A DNA stretch of 47,742 nucleotides from Velamenicoccus sp964471325 (GTDB lineage: Bacteria > Omnitrophota > Gorgyraeia > Velamenicoccales > Velamenicoccaceae): the NCBI GenBank assembly GCA_964471325.1, contig CAYYFL010000013.1, positions 1 through 47,742 of the forward strand, read 5' to 3'. The position numbers and the translations under genes were made by a program. The notes under the pieces were generated by a model. It was not told where the DNA came from and did not search any database. It worked only from the letters and a program-made list of their open reading frames with translations. Below are positions 15,417 through 23,590 of this stretch, piece by piece. Numbering within the stretch: position 1 is the stretch's first letter; the number at the start of each line of letters is the position of its first letter.

Positions 15417-15447
15417 TGGAGCAAGGTTAAAGAAAGAGAGGGTAAAT

Positions 15448-15912
15448 ATGTACAAAGTGAACGAAGGAAGCCTGGTGGTCAAGGCCAAGAAGTTCGGCGT
15501 CGTGGTTTCGCGGTTTAACGATTTTGTGACGAAGGCGCTTCTGGAAGGGTGTTGTGATACCCTTAAAAGGCACGGCGCCAAAGAAGCGGATGTCGAGATC
15601 TACTGGGTGCCGGGGGCTTTTGAGATCCCGACGGTTGCCATGCACGTGGCTAAATCGAAGAAGTTCGATGCCGTTGTCTGCCTGGGGACAGTCATCCGCG
15701 GAGACACGCCGCACTTCGATTTCATCGCTTCCGAGGCCGCCAAGGGTATCGCATCGGTCTCCATGCAGACGGGGGTCCCCGTCATCTTCGGTGTCATCAC
15801 CGCCGATACGATGGAACAGGCGATTGAGCGTGCCGGCACCAAGGGCGGCAACAAGGGCAAGGACGCGGCATTAAATGCTATTGAAATGGTGAATCTGCTG
15901 GATATAATATAG
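15448..15912 (+). CDS. ribH: 6,7-dimethyl-8-ribityllumazine synthase
   Basis: Condenses DHBP with the ribitylamino-pyrimidine to lumazine, the penultimate riboflavin step, often as an icosahedral shell. The family segments VSRFNDFVTKALLEG, WVPGAFEIP, CLGTVIRGDTPHFDF and NKGKDAALNAIEM are all present; 154 aa is standard. ATG 15448 is preceded by GAGAGGG at good spacing. An upstream in-frame codon at 15361 lies inside the foldback spacer and would add an unrelated extension. Confidence 0.96.
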   Translation: MYKVNEGSLVVKAKKFGVVVSRFNDFVTKALLEGCCDTLKRHGAKEADVEIYWVPGAFEIPTVAMHVAKSKKFDAVVCLGTVIRGDTPHFDFIASEAAKGIASVSMQTGVPVIFGVITADTMEQAIERAGTKGGNKGKDAALNAIEMVNLLDII

Positions 15913-15952
15913 ACATCGCTTTGGCGGATTTTCCCGAGGAGTTATTTTTCCG

Positions 15953-16381
15953 ATGCGCAAGCGCACAAAAGCCAGGGAGTTGGTGCTGCAACTTTTGTAC
16001 CAGGCCGACGTCAGCGGCGTGACCGCTACCGATCTGGCGGATGATTTTTTTGCTATGAATGCAGCAGACGAGGATCTTTCTGTTAAGACGTTCGCCGCGG
16101 CGCTGAGCCGTGATATCAGCTCCCACTTGGCCGAGTTGGACGGTAAGATATCGGAATGCGCCACCAACTGGCAGATCGAGCGCATGGCGACCGTCGACAG
16201 GAATGTCCTGCGGCTGGCGACTTTTGAACTGCTTTTCAGGCCCGATATCCCTCCCAAAGTGGCCATCAATGAGGCGGTCGATCTTGCCAAGAAGTTCGGC
16301 GACCTGGAATCCGGAAAATTCGTCAACGGCATCCTGGACAAGATCAACAAGACCAAAGGGGCCGCTGCGCCCGAAAAATAA
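15953..16381 (+). CDS. nusB: transcription antitermination factor NusB
   Basis: RNA-binding partner of NusE (S10) in rRNA antitermination complexes. The all-helical 142-aa protein starts RKRTKARELVLQLLYQADV and ends with the conserved ERMATVDRNVLRLATFELLF, KVAINEAVDLAKKFG and KFVNGILDKI segments. It follows ribH by 40 bp; ribH-nusB adjacency is common in bacteria. It is therefore probably under the same FMN riboswitch unless an internal promoter exists; I see no clear one. Confidence 0.95.
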   Translation: MRKRTKARELVLQLLYQADVSGVTATDLADDFFAMNAADEDLSVKTFAAALSRDISSHLAELDGKISECATNWQIERMATVDRNVLRLATFELLFRPDIPPKVAINEAVDLAKKFGDLESGKFVNGILDKINKTKGAAAPEK

Positions 16382-16395
16382 GGGTCAATCCCCGT

Positions 16396-16413
16396 CCGGC
16401 CCCTTGAGGCCGG
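16396..16413 (+). other. short hairpin between nusB and the PHP gene
   Basis: CCGGCC and GGCCGG form a perfect 6-bp stem around CCTTGA. There is no T-run after it, so it is not a standard terminator; it may tune coupling to the next gene. Confidence 0.45.
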
Positions 16414-16435
16414 GCCTTCCTCAAACCATGGTCTC

Positions 16436-17263
16436 ATGATGAGATTTGCCGATCTTCACATCCACACCCATTTTTCAGACGGTACGTATTCTCCCGAGCG
16501 GCTTGTCGAAGAAGCTATCGGGGCGGACCTCTCCTGTATTGCCATCACCGACCACGATAATATATCCGGCATCGCTCCGGCGATCCGGGCGGCCGGGGGC
16601 CGGCTGGAAGTCCTCTCAGGGATCGAGATGACGGCGGAACGCGACGGCGTTGAGGTCCATGTCCTGGGGTATCTCATCGATGATACGCACAAGCCGTTTT
16701 TGGCCATGCTTAAAAAGATGCAGGATGTGCGGGTCCGCCGTATCCACGAGATGTGCCGCAAACTTCAACATCTGCATATGCCCGTGGATCCCCAGGAGAT
16801 CTTCAATTTGGCGGAGCCGGGAAGCGTGGGACGCCTGCATGTAGCGCGCGTGCTCGTGAACAAAGGGTATGTGGCGACGACGGGCGAGGCTTTTGTGAGG
16901 TTCATCGGCGACAAAGGGCCGGCTTATGTGGCGAAGTTCAAGATGACGCCTAAAGAAGCCATCCAGTGGATCAGGCGTGTGGGCGGTATTCCGGTCCTGG
17001 CCCACCCGTATCTCTTGCCCTCCAATATTGTTATCGAAGATTTTGTCAAAGACGGGATCATGGGGATTGAGGCTTATTATTCGGAGCATACCGAGTCCCA
17101 GCGCAACGAATTCGAGAAGATGGCGGAAAAATTCGGTCTTTTGGTGACCGGCGGCTCGGATTGCCACGGGGAGGCGAAGAGCGAAGCCAAGATCGGGCGC
17201 GTGCACCTTCCGTATGCTTATGTGGAGAAGCTGAAAGAGGCCAAATGCAGGCTCAAGCCATAG
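16436..17263 (+). CDS. PHP-domain phosphoesterase (RNase AM / YciV-like)
   Basis: Metal-dependent phosphoesterase of the polymerase and histidinol phosphatase (PHP) superfamily. It has the HxH motif HIHTHFSDGT (residues 8-17), ITDHDN (about 38-43), GIEMTAE, LAHPYL and GGSDCHG, giving the full trinuclear metal ligand set. Length (275 aa) and motifs fit the YciV/Rnm branch, whose members trim rRNA 5' ends and act on nucleoside 3',5'-bisphosphates; the exact substrate here is inferred. The start (ATGATG) lies in a perfect palindrome, TCTCATGATGAGA. It overlaps ribD by 19 bp. Confidence 0.87.
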   Translation: MMRFADLHIHTHFSDGTYSPERLVEEAIGADLSCIAITDHDNISGIAPAIRAAGGRLEVLSGIEMTAERDGVEVHVLGYLIDDTHKPFLAMLKKMQDVRVRRIHEMCRKLQHLHMPVDPQEIFNLAEPGSVGRLHVARVLVNKGYVATTGEAFVRFIGDKGPAYVAKFKMTPKEAIQWIRRVGGIPVLAHPYLLPSNIVIEDFVKDGIMGIEAYYSEHTESQRNEFEKMAEKFGLLVTGGSDCHGEAKSEAKIGRVHLPYAYVEKLKEAKCRLKP

Positions 17264-18333
17264 AGGCGTATATGCGCCGGGCGCTGGAACTTGCGGCCCG
17301 TGGCAGGGGAAAAACATTCCCGAATCCCCTTGTCGGTGCCGTGATCGTTAAAAACGGCAAAATTGTCGGCGAAGGTTTCCACCACAAGGCCGGAGGTCCC
17401 CATGCGGAGGTCTTGGCGTTGAAGGAGGCTGCAGGGAAGGCGTGCGGCGCCGCCTTATTCTGCACTTTTGAACCGTGTTTTCATTTCGGCCGGACAGGTC
17501 CCTGCGTTGACGCTGTTATCTCCGCGGGTATCCGGGAGGTCTATATCGGTTCGAGGGACCCTAATCCCCTGACCTGCGGAAAAAGCGTCCGTCTTTTGCG
17601 CCGGCATGGCATCCGCGTGACCGTTGGGATTCAGGAAAAAAAGGTCGTGCGTTTGAACGAGCCTTTTTTCTGTGCGATGCGCCGTCACAAGCCGCTCGTG
17701 ACCCTAAAAGTCGCCGCATCCCTTGACGGCAAGATCGCCACCCGGAGCGGCCGCTCGCAGTGGATCACCGGCGCCGCCGCGCGCCGGCATGCGCACCACA
17801 TGAGGAGATATTACGATGCCATCATGGTCGGTATCGGGACGGTTTTAAAAGACGATCCCGGTCTTGAAGCTGATGGCGGCCACCGCCTTACCAAAGTCAT
17901 CGCGGATACAGCTTTGAGGTTGCCGTTGTCGGCCCGGCTGCTGAAGACGCGCCAGCCTGTGGTTGTTGCGACGGCCACGCACAATAAGGCCAAAGAAAAG
18001 ATGCTTTCGGCGCGCGGCGTCACGATCCTTCATACGAAAAGAGGCGGCGAAGGCGTTGAGTTGAATGATCTTCTGAGGCAGTTGCATGCCATGGAGATCC
18101 GGCATCTCCTTGTTGAAGGCGGAGCAGCTCTGACAGGTGCCTTCCTGGATGAGCGCCTTGCGGATAAGATCATCTTTTATACCGCCCCCATGATCATCGG
18201 CGGGCGGCAGGCCTTAGGGGCCATTGGCGGACGCGGGGTAGATGCGCCTCAAAAAGCCGTAAGCGTCAAACAGATGACGATGCAGAGGATAGGCAGGGAT
18301 TTTTTTATCGAGGGCGACCTGGTTTATTCCTAA
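17245..18333 (+). CDS. ribD: bifunctional riboflavin deaminase/reductase RibD
   Basis: Carries out pyrimidine deamination and ribosyl side-chain reduction in riboflavin synthesis. The deaminase domain (about 1-145) has PHAEVLAL and the zinc cysteines in EPCFHFGRTGPC. The reductase domain (about 150-362) begins LKVAASLDGKIATRSG and holds LLVEGGAALTGAFL. ATG 17245 inside the end of the PHP gene is preceded by AGAGG and gives 362 aa, the normal length. An ATG at 17272 would start just before the first conserved helix and is a weaker alternative. Confidence 0.95.
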   Translation: MQAQAIEAYMRRALELAARGRGKTFPNPLVGAVIVKNGKIVGEGFHHKAGGPHAEVLALKEAAGKACGAALFCTFEPCFHFGRTGPCVDAVISAGIREVYIGSRDPNPLTCGKSVRLLRRHGIRVTVGIQEKKVVRLNEPFFCAMRRHKPLVTLKVAASLDGKIATRSGRSQWITGAAARRHAHHMRRYYDAIMVGIGTVLKDDPGLEADGGHRLTKVIADTALRLPLSARLLKTRQPVVVATATHNKAKEKMLSARGVTILHTKRGGEGVELNDLLRQLHAMEIRHLLVEGGAALTGAFLDERLADKIIFYTAPMIIGGRQALGAIGGRGVDAPQKAVSVKQMTMQRIGRDFFIEGDLVYS

Positions 18334-18339
18334 AATATC

Positions 18340-18933
18340 ATGTTTACCGGGATCATAGAAGAGATCGGGACTATCGTTCGCGTCCAAAAGAAGGGCGGAT
18401 GCGTCCGTCTGGGCGTCGAGGCCGCCTTGGTCCGGCAGGACACCAAGGTTGGAGACAGCGTGAGCGTCGACGGTGTCTGCCTGACTGTCGTCGAGACAGG
18501 TCCCGGCCGGCTCCTTTTTGACGTTATGCCGCAGACTGCCGGTCTCTCGACGCTGAGAGCCGCGCGACCCGGCATGCGCGTCAATCTTGAGCGCGCCATG
18601 AAGGCCCAGGACAGGATGGGAGGACATATCGTCAGCGGCCATGTGGACGGGATAGGCGTCATCAGGTCCAGAAGGGCGGCGGCCGGACAGAAGACCCTTT
18701 GGATCGCCGTCCCGCCTTCGTTGTTGAAATACCTCTTCTTGAGGGGGTCTGTGGCTGTGGACGGCGTTAGTTTGACTGTTTCGGGAAAGAGAGGGGGGTG
18801 TTTTTCTGTTTCTCTCATTCCCCACACGGCCGTGGCAACGACTCTGGGCAGGAAGATGTCGGGCTCTCAGATCAATATCGAGGTTGATATGATGGCTCGG
18901 ATGAGTCTTGACAGCGGCAGGAAAGAGGGTTAG
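18340..18933 (+). CDS. ribE: riboflavin synthase, alpha subunit
   Basis: Dismutates two lumazines to riboflavin. Two tandem lumazine-binding barrels are visible: the first from MFTGIIEEIG with GDSVSVDGVCLTV, the second from GGHIVSGHVDGIG with GSVAVDGVSLTV. The C-terminal trimerisation helix is short. At 197 aa it has family length. It is the last gene of the riboflavin operon, 6 bp after ribD, and a hairpin follows it. Confidence 0.96.
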   Translation: MFTGIIEEIGTIVRVQKKGGCVRLGVEAALVRQDTKVGDSVSVDGVCLTVVETGPGRLLFDVMPQTAGLSTLRAARPGMRVNLERAMKAQDRMGGHIVSGHVDGIGVIRSRRAAAGQKTLWIAVPPSLLKYLFLRGSVAVDGVSLTVSGKRGGCFSVSLIPHTAVATTLGRKMSGSQINIEVDMMARMSLDSGRKEG

Positions 18934-18941
18934 GGCGCGCG

Positions 18942-18966
18942 TGGTCGCTGCCATTGTCAGCGACCA
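18942..18966 (+). terminator. hairpin after the riboflavin operon, possible terminator
   Basis: TGGTCGCTG and CAGCGACCA form a perfect 9-bp stem with loop CCATTG/T. Only TCCTTTG follows, so the T-run is poor. A second perfect stem, CCGTTGAA/TTCAACGG, stands at 18997-19019 before the tRNA gene. Confidence 0.45.
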
Positions 18967-19072
18967 TCCTTTGTGTTAAAATATTTTAATTTGAGGCCGT
19001 TGAAAAAAGGCTTCAACGGTCTTGATGATACAGATTTTCGCAAGAGATTACACCGATTAAAGTTAGGATTTC

Positions 19073-19147
19073 CGGGGAGTAGCGCAGCTTGGCTAGCGCG
19101 TTTGGTTCGGGACCAAAAGGTCGTGGGTTCAAATCCCACCTCCCCGA
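19073..19147 (+). tRNA. tRNA-Pro (anticodon CGG)
   Basis: Full cloverleaf: acceptor CGGGGAG/CTCCCCG, D stem GCGC/GCGC, anticodon stem TTTGG/CCAAA with loop TTCGGGA (anticodon CGG at 19108-19110, G at position 37), T stem GTGGG/CCCAC with TTCAAAT loop, and discriminator A. The 3' CCA is not encoded (CAA follows), so it must be added by a nucleotidyltransferase such as the one at 24844. The last four bases also form the start of the perfect hairpin that follows. Confidence 0.96.
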
Positions 19148-19385
19148 CAAATTTTTCTGATAAAGAAAAATTTGTCGGAGTACTTGAGCGAGCGTTAGGC
19201 GCGTAAGCGCCACGGCCCGACAAGGGCCGTAGTGAGCGAAAGTGCCCGACACCTTAGTGTATTTCTGATAAAGAAAAATTTGTCGGAGTACGGAATTCAC
19301 TGCAAGACTCTGCCGTCTTGCATCGTGAATTCCAGTGCCCGACACCTCGGTGTATTTTTCCGACAAGGAAAAATTTGTCGAGTAC
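19144..19385. repeat. three-copy hairpin array adjoining tRNA-Pro
   Basis: A core ending in GAAAAATTTGTCGGAGTAC occurs three times, with right ends at about 19181, 19291 and 19385 (the last lacks one G). Copy 1 is a perfect 14-bp stem: 19144-19157 pairs with 19165-19178. Copies 2 and 3 begin GTGCCCGACACC. The intervals of about 60 and 43 bp are themselves palindromic: GGCGC/GCGCC (19198-19211), ACGGCCC/GGGCCGT (19212-19230), and a 17-bp near-perfect stem with GGAATTCAC/GTGAATTCC outside and TGCAAGAC/GTCTTGCA inside (19292-19333). No credible gene exists in it; the rest of the gap to 19483 holds only small hairpins. Confidence 0.75.
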
Positions 19386-19483
19386 TTGTGAGGCCGTCGC
19401 GAGCCGAGTGCGTAAGCCTCCTCGAAGAGGATAAGCCGAGCAGGCCGATTCGGCTCCGGCGCCTTAACACTTTTTCCGATATC

Positions 19484-19756
19484 ATGACAAAGCGGCTGCA
19501 TGTCATATTTCGCGGCCAGGTTCAGGGGGTTGGCTTCCGCTATACGGCCAGGTCCCTGGCGCAGTCATCGCACATAACCGGCTGGGTCAGGAATTTAAGC
19601 TCCGGCGACGTGGAGATCGTTGCCGAAGCGGACGAAGGCCTGCTTGGAGATTTCTTAAGTCATATTGAGGACCATCTTTCCGGCTACATATCCGACAAGA
19701 CAATTGATTGGCAGCCTGCCACGGGCGAGTTCAAGACCTTTGAGATAAGGTTTTGA
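19484..19756 (+). CDS. acyP: acylphosphatase
   Basis: Small enzyme that hydrolyses acyl phosphates. It has the signature GQVQGVGFRYTARSLA with catalytic Arg19, and GWVRNLSSGDVEI with catalytic Asn37, in a 90-aa alpha/beta fold of normal size. The frame is open back to 19232, but the upstream part is the hairpin array, and ATG 19484 starts just before the first conserved strand. No strong Shine-Dalgarno is seen. The next gene begins 3 bp after the stop. Confidence 0.93.
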   Translation: MTKRLHVIFRGQVQGVGFRYTARSLAQSSHITGWVRNLSSGDVEIVAEADEGLLGDFLSHIEDHLSGYISDKTIDWQPATGEFKTFEIRF

Positions 19757-19759
19757 GAT

Positions 19760-20488
19760 ATGCGTTATGCGATATTTTCCGACGTCCACTCGAATCTCGA
19801 GGCTTTTAAAGCTGTCCTGGACTGCCTGGCAGGCGCGGATATCAGCCGGTATTTTTTTGTCGGAGACATCGTCGGTTACGGCGCCGATCCGTCGGCCTGC
19901 ATACGGCTTTTGACATCGCTAGGCGCCGTCATGGTATGCGGTAACCATGACCGGGCTGCTTCAGGGGATTTGACAACCGATTATTTCAACGAAGCGGCCG
20001 CGGCCGCCGTTGCATGGACGCAGGCCCGGCTTTCGTCGGCGGAAAGGATTTTTTTACGCGGCCTGCCGTTTGTGCAGCAGGAAGGCGATTTTTGCCTTGT
20101 GCACGGGACGCTGGACCATCCCGAAGCCTTCGATTATATGACGGACCGGCACTGCGCCGCCAAGACCTTTTATGCCTTGAGCAAGGAGATCTGTTTTGTC
20201 GGACATCTCCATCAGCCCGGGGTTTTTGCCGAGACCTCTGATGGCGTGGTCGATATCCCTGCGTCAGGCAAAAGGAAACTCGAAAAACAGAAGCGCTATA
20301 TCGTCAATGTCGGCAGCGTCGGCCAGCCGCGTGATGGAGACCCCAGGGCTTGCTTTTGTGTTTTTGACGACGCCGACTGCACGCTTGAATTCCGGCGGCT
20401 GGATTACGATGTAAGGAGGGCGGCAGACAAGATTGCCGCGGCCGGCCTTCCGCAGACCCTGGCCAGCCGTCTTTACGTCGGCAGGTAA
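19760..20488 (+). CDS. calcineurin-like metallophosphoesterase
   Basis: Dinuclear-metal phosphoesterase of unknown substrate. The metal ligand motifs run in order: SDVHSN (residues 7-12), VGDIVGYG, GNHDRA, LVHGTL and VGHLHQP, across 242 aa. It resembles the short YfcE-like or protein-phosphatase-like bacterial members. No signal peptide is seen, so it is probably cytoplasmic. It lies 3 bp after acyP and 8 bp before ligA. Confidence 0.88.
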   Translation: MRYAIFSDVHSNLEAFKAVLDCLAGADISRYFFVGDIVGYGADPSACIRLLTSLGAVMVCGNHDRAASGDLTTDYFNEAAAAAVAWTQARLSSAERIFLRGLPFVQQEGDFCLVHGTLDHPEAFDYMTDRHCAAKTFYALSKEICFVGHLHQPGVFAETSDGVVDIPASGKRKLEKQKRYIVNVGSVGQPRDGDPRACFCVFDDADCTLEFRRLDYDVRRAADKIAAAGLPQTLASRLYVGR

Positions 20489-20496
20489 TTTTTTTT

Positions 20497-22497
20497 ATGG
20501 AAGCCAAAAGAGAAATTGAAAAGCTGCGTCAGGACATCCGGCGCTACGAGTATCAATACTATGTGCTCGACCAGCCGGAAATATCCGACAAGGAATACGA
20601 CGACCTGCTTAAGCGGCTGGGAGCGTTGGAGGCAAAACATCCCCAGTGGGCGACCCCGGATTCCCCGACCCGGCGCGTCGGCGGCGAGCCTGTGCCCGGT
20701 TTTGCGACCGTCCGGCACCGCAGGAAGATGTATTCCCTGGACAACGCCTATACGTTCGATGAAATCATGGAGTGGCGCCAGCGCGCCGCCAAAGCTCTCG
20801 GGAACGAGGCAAAAGTCGAATTTCTGGCAGAGCTCAAGATTGACGGCGTCAGCGTGAATCTGACCTATGAGAACGGTGTCCTGGCGATCGGGGCTTTGCG
20901 CGGGGACGGCGAGAACGGGGAGGATGTGACGTCGAACATCAAGACGATCCGCGCCATCCCGCTCGTCCTCAGGGACGGCCCAAAATCTCTGATCGAAGTC
21001 CGCGGGGAGGCGTTTATGTCCCGCAAGGATTTCCTGGAGATGAACAGCGAGCGCAAGGATAACGAGCTGCCTCTGTTTGCCAATCCCAGGAATGCCACGG
21101 CGGGGACGCTCAAGACCCTTGACCCGAAGATCGTTTCCGGGCGCAGGCTCCTGTTTTATGCGCACTCCCTTGGAGATTGCGCGCCGGGGACGTTTGTTTC
21201 CCAGAAAGATTTTATCGACAAGGTGCGGTCCTGGGGCGTGCCGGTCAATCCGCAGTCGAGGGTCTGCGCGGACATCGAAGAGGTCTTGGATTTTTGCCGC
21301 AAGTGGCAGGAGAGGCGCAATACCCTGGATTATGAGATTGACGGCATTGTGATCAAGGTTAATGCCCTGGACCAGCAGCAGCGGCTCGGCGAGACCTTGA
21401 AGAGCCCGCGCTGGGCCATGGCCTATAAATTTCCCGCCCAGCAGGCGACGACGACAATCAGGCGCATCGCCGTCAGCGTCGGCCGGACGGGCGTCCTGAC
21501 GCCTGTGGCCGAGCTGGAACCTGTCGCTTGCGCCGGCGTCACCATCAGCAACGCCACCCTGCATAATTTCGACGAGATCGTGCGCCTCGGGGTCCGTGAA
21601 GGCGACCGGGTGCTTTTGGAGCGCGCCGGCGATGTTATCCCGAAGGTCGTCAAAGTCGTTGCGCAGGCGCATACGGGCGCAAAGAAAAGTTCTTATCTTC
21701 CGGTCAAGTGCCCTTCCTGCGGCGCCGCCGTCATCAAGGAGAAAGAAGAAGAGGTGGCTTATCGCTGCGTCAACCCTTTGTGTCCGGCGCAGGTGGAGCG
21801 CCGCCTCATCCATTTTGCGTCCCGTGCCGCCATGGACATCGAGGGCATGGGGGAGGCTGTCGTCCAGCAATTGGTGCGTCAAAAGCTCGTTAGGGATTTT
21901 TCCGATATCTATCATCTGACAAAAAACGATTTTTTGAAGTTGGAGCTTTTTAAGGAGAAAAAAGCGCAAAATCTCTATGAGGGGATCCAGCAGAGCAAGA
22001 CCAGGCCGCTCTCCAGGCTCCTTTTCGGTTTGGGTATTCGGCATGTGGGGGAGAAGGCCGCGGAGGTCCTGGCGCGGACATTCGGCACCATGGACCGCCT
22101 TGCAGAAGCGACCCTTGATGATCTTCTCAATATCCATGAAGTGGGGGAGGCGATCGCTTCGTCCGTCCATGATTTTTTCCATAGAAAAGAGACATCTGTC
22201 CTGATCGGCAAGCTCCGGCAGGCGGGCCTGAACATGAAAGAACCTTCCAGACAGAGGTCGACGGCGCTGGCCGGCAAGACGTTCGTCTTCACGGGCGAAT
22301 TGAAACGTCTGGCGCGCCGCGATGCCGAAGAACTCGTGACGTCCCTGGGGGGTACGGTCACGTCATCCGTCAGCAAAAAAACAAGTTTTGTCGTCGTCGG
22401 GGAAGACCCGGGCTCGAAATACGACCAGGCCCGGAAACTCCATGTCCCCATTCTTGACGAACAGGCGTTTTATCACATGACAGGAGAGAAAAAATGA
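20497..22497 (+). CDS. ligA: NAD-dependent DNA ligase
   Basis: Seals nicks during replication and repair using NAD. The adenylated lysine is K114 in LKIDGV (KxDG motif). The protein has the Ia domain at the N-terminus, the adenylation and OB regions, a Cys4 zinc finger (CPSCGAAV through CVNPLCP, about 404-430), helix-hairpin-helix repeats (about 450-575) and a C-terminal BRCT domain (about 586-666, GKTFVFTGELKRLARRDAEE). The 666-aa length is standard. The start codon follows a T-run with weak Shine-Dalgarno. The stop overlaps the next gene (ATGA). Confidence 0.97.
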   Translation: MEAKREIEKLRQDIRRYEYQYYVLDQPEISDKEYDDLLKRLGALEAKHPQWATPDSPTRRVGGEPVPGFATVRHRRKMYSLDNAYTFDEIMEWRQRAAKALGNEAKVEFLAELKIDGVSVNLTYENGVLAIGALRGDGENGEDVTSNIKTIRAIPLVLRDGPKSLIEVRGEAFMSRKDFLEMNSERKDNELPLFANPRNATAGTLKTLDPKIVSGRRLLFYAHSLGDCAPGTFVSQKDFIDKVRSWGVPVNPQSRVCADIEEVLDFCRKWQERRNTLDYEIDGIVIKVNALDQQQRLGETLKSPRWAMAYKFPAQQATTTIRRIAVSVGRTGVLTPVAELEPVACAGVTISNATLHNFDEIVRLGVREGDRVLLERAGDVIPKVVKVVAQAHTGAKKSSYLPVKCPSCGAAVIKEKEEEVAYRCVNPLCPAQVERRLIHFASRAAMDIEGMGEAVVQQLVRQKLVRDFSDIYHLTKNDFLKLELFKEKKAQNLYEGIQQSKTRPLSRLLFGLGIRHVGEKAAEVLARTFGTMDRLAEATLDDLLNIHEVGEAIASSVHDFFHRKETSVLIGKLRQAGLNMKEPSRQRSTALAGKTFVFTGELKRLARRDAEELVTSLGGTVTSSVSKKTSFVVVGEDPGSKYDQARKLHVPILDEQAFYHMTGEKK

Positions 22498-23009
22498 GAC
22501 GAGGATACAGGTGTATGACGGCATGTCTGGTGTTGATGTTTATCCTGCAGGCTTCCGGCTGCGAGACCCTGCGCAAGAAATTCACGCGCAAACGCAAGAC
22601 GCAGACCTCCAATGAGGTCATGATCGTCTCACCGAGGGATTATGGCGCCCATCCGTTTCCGAACAGTGTGATGTACAAGCAGTATTTCGCGTATTGGAAG
22701 TCGTGGAACCAGGAACTGGTGACGGCGCTCAACGACAGGGCATCGGACAAGAAAGTCCTGGAATGCGTCAATCAGTCGCTCATCAATCTCGAGAAGATGA
22801 TGACGTACTTGAAGGACGATCAGGCCGCCGCGTTGTCCGTTTATGCCAAGCAGACGCAGGCCCTTCAGAAGCAGATCCAGTCGAAGCCCGGGTTGTCGAC
22901 GGAGGAGGCGCGCCGTTTCCGCTATACGGCCGAGAGGATCTTGAGCTGCGTCAACAGGGAATTCGACTCGACGAAGATGAAGACATATCTCAAGCCTGAT
23001 CCATCATGA
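22494..23009 (+). CDS. hypothetical lipoprotein, 171 aa
   Basis: I do not recognise a family. A basic start (MRRGYRC), a hydrophobic stretch and the lipobox ASGC (Cys23) predict a lipoprotein. The basic segment RKKFTRKRKTQT just after the cysteine is followed by a helical domain (about 60-160) with regularly placed Leu and Gln residues. The final part has a conserved-looking CVNREFDSTKMKTYLK. It overlaps ligA and the next gene by 4 bp each (both ATGA), so it is co-translated with them. The role is unknown. Confidence 0.8.
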   Translation: MRRGYRCMTACLVLMFILQASGCETLRKKFTRKRKTQTSNEVMIVSPRDYGAHPFPNSVMYKQYFAYWKSWNQELVTALNDRASDKKVLECVNQSLINLEKMMTYLKDDQAAALSVYAKQTQALQKQIQSKPGLSTEEARRFRYTAERILSCVNREFDSTKMKTYLKPDPS

Positions 23010-23590
23010 AGGTTTTTCCCGTTGTTGTCGGCGAGCTGAAGGCGAACTGTTACATCGTGTCAAACAGCCGCGGCCGCGCTTTTGTGATCGATCCCGGAGA
23101 TGACGCCGACAAGATCAGGCGTTGCCTTGAAGACAATGGTCTTGAGGCCCGTTTCATCGTGAATACCCACGGCCATATCGACCATATCAAGGCGGATGCC
23201 GCCTTGGGGCTCCCTGTTTATATTCACGAGGAAGATCTGGAGATTGTGTCGGATCCGGCGAAGAACATAACGACGATTTTTTTCGGTACTTTTGAGCCCG
23301 TCGCGCCGGCGCATCTTTTGCGCGACGGCGATAAAGTGACATTGGATGAGTTGAGGTTTACCGTGATCCATACGCCGGGACACACGCAGGGATCTATGTG
23401 TCTTTTCGGGCACGGTGTCCTGTTTTCGGGGGATACGCTTTTCCGCAACGGTATCGGAAGGACGGATTATCCCGGGGCCAGCAGCCGTAAGATCGAGGAA
23501 TCCTTGGTGCGTTTGAGCCGGCTCGCGGCCGAGACGATCGTGTATCCCGGCCACGGCCCGCAGACGACCATCGGCCGTGAATTGGCATGA
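23006..23590 (+). CDS. MBL-fold metallo-hydrolase (glyoxalase II-like)
   Basis: Metallo-beta-lactamase fold hydrolase of the small hydroxyacylglutathione-hydrolase-like group. It has THGHIDHI (HxHxDH, residues about 52-58), HTPGHTQGSMC, FSGDTLFRNGIGRTD and YPGHGPQTTIG, the complete metal ligand series, in 194 aa. Members act on thioesters or related substrates; the substrate here cannot be told. The start overlaps the lipoprotein gene by 4 bp. Confidence 0.9.
   Translation: MKVFPVVVGELKANCYIVSNSRGRAFVIDPGDDADKIRRCLEDNGLEARFIVNTHGHIDHIKADAALGLPVYIHEEDLEIVSDPAKNITTIFFGTFEPVAPAHLLRDGDKVTLDELRFTVIHTPGHTQGSMCLFGHGVLFSGDTLFRNGIGRTDYPGASSRKIEESLVRLSRLAAETIVYPGHGPQTTIGRELA

Noticed and set aside
19144..19480. 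CRISPR array
   Set aside because: The repeats are only three, unequal, with palindromic intervals of different length, and no cas gene is nearby.
18957..19501. Open frames on both strands across tRNA-Pro and the hairpin array
   Set aside because: They overlap a perfect tRNA cloverleaf, and their repetitive residues come from the repeated hairpin core.
20473..22182. 569-codon open frame on the - strand
   Set aside because: It lies wholly antisense to ligA, whose domains and motifs are complete. The antisense protein has no recognisable motif and is an effect of the codon bias.
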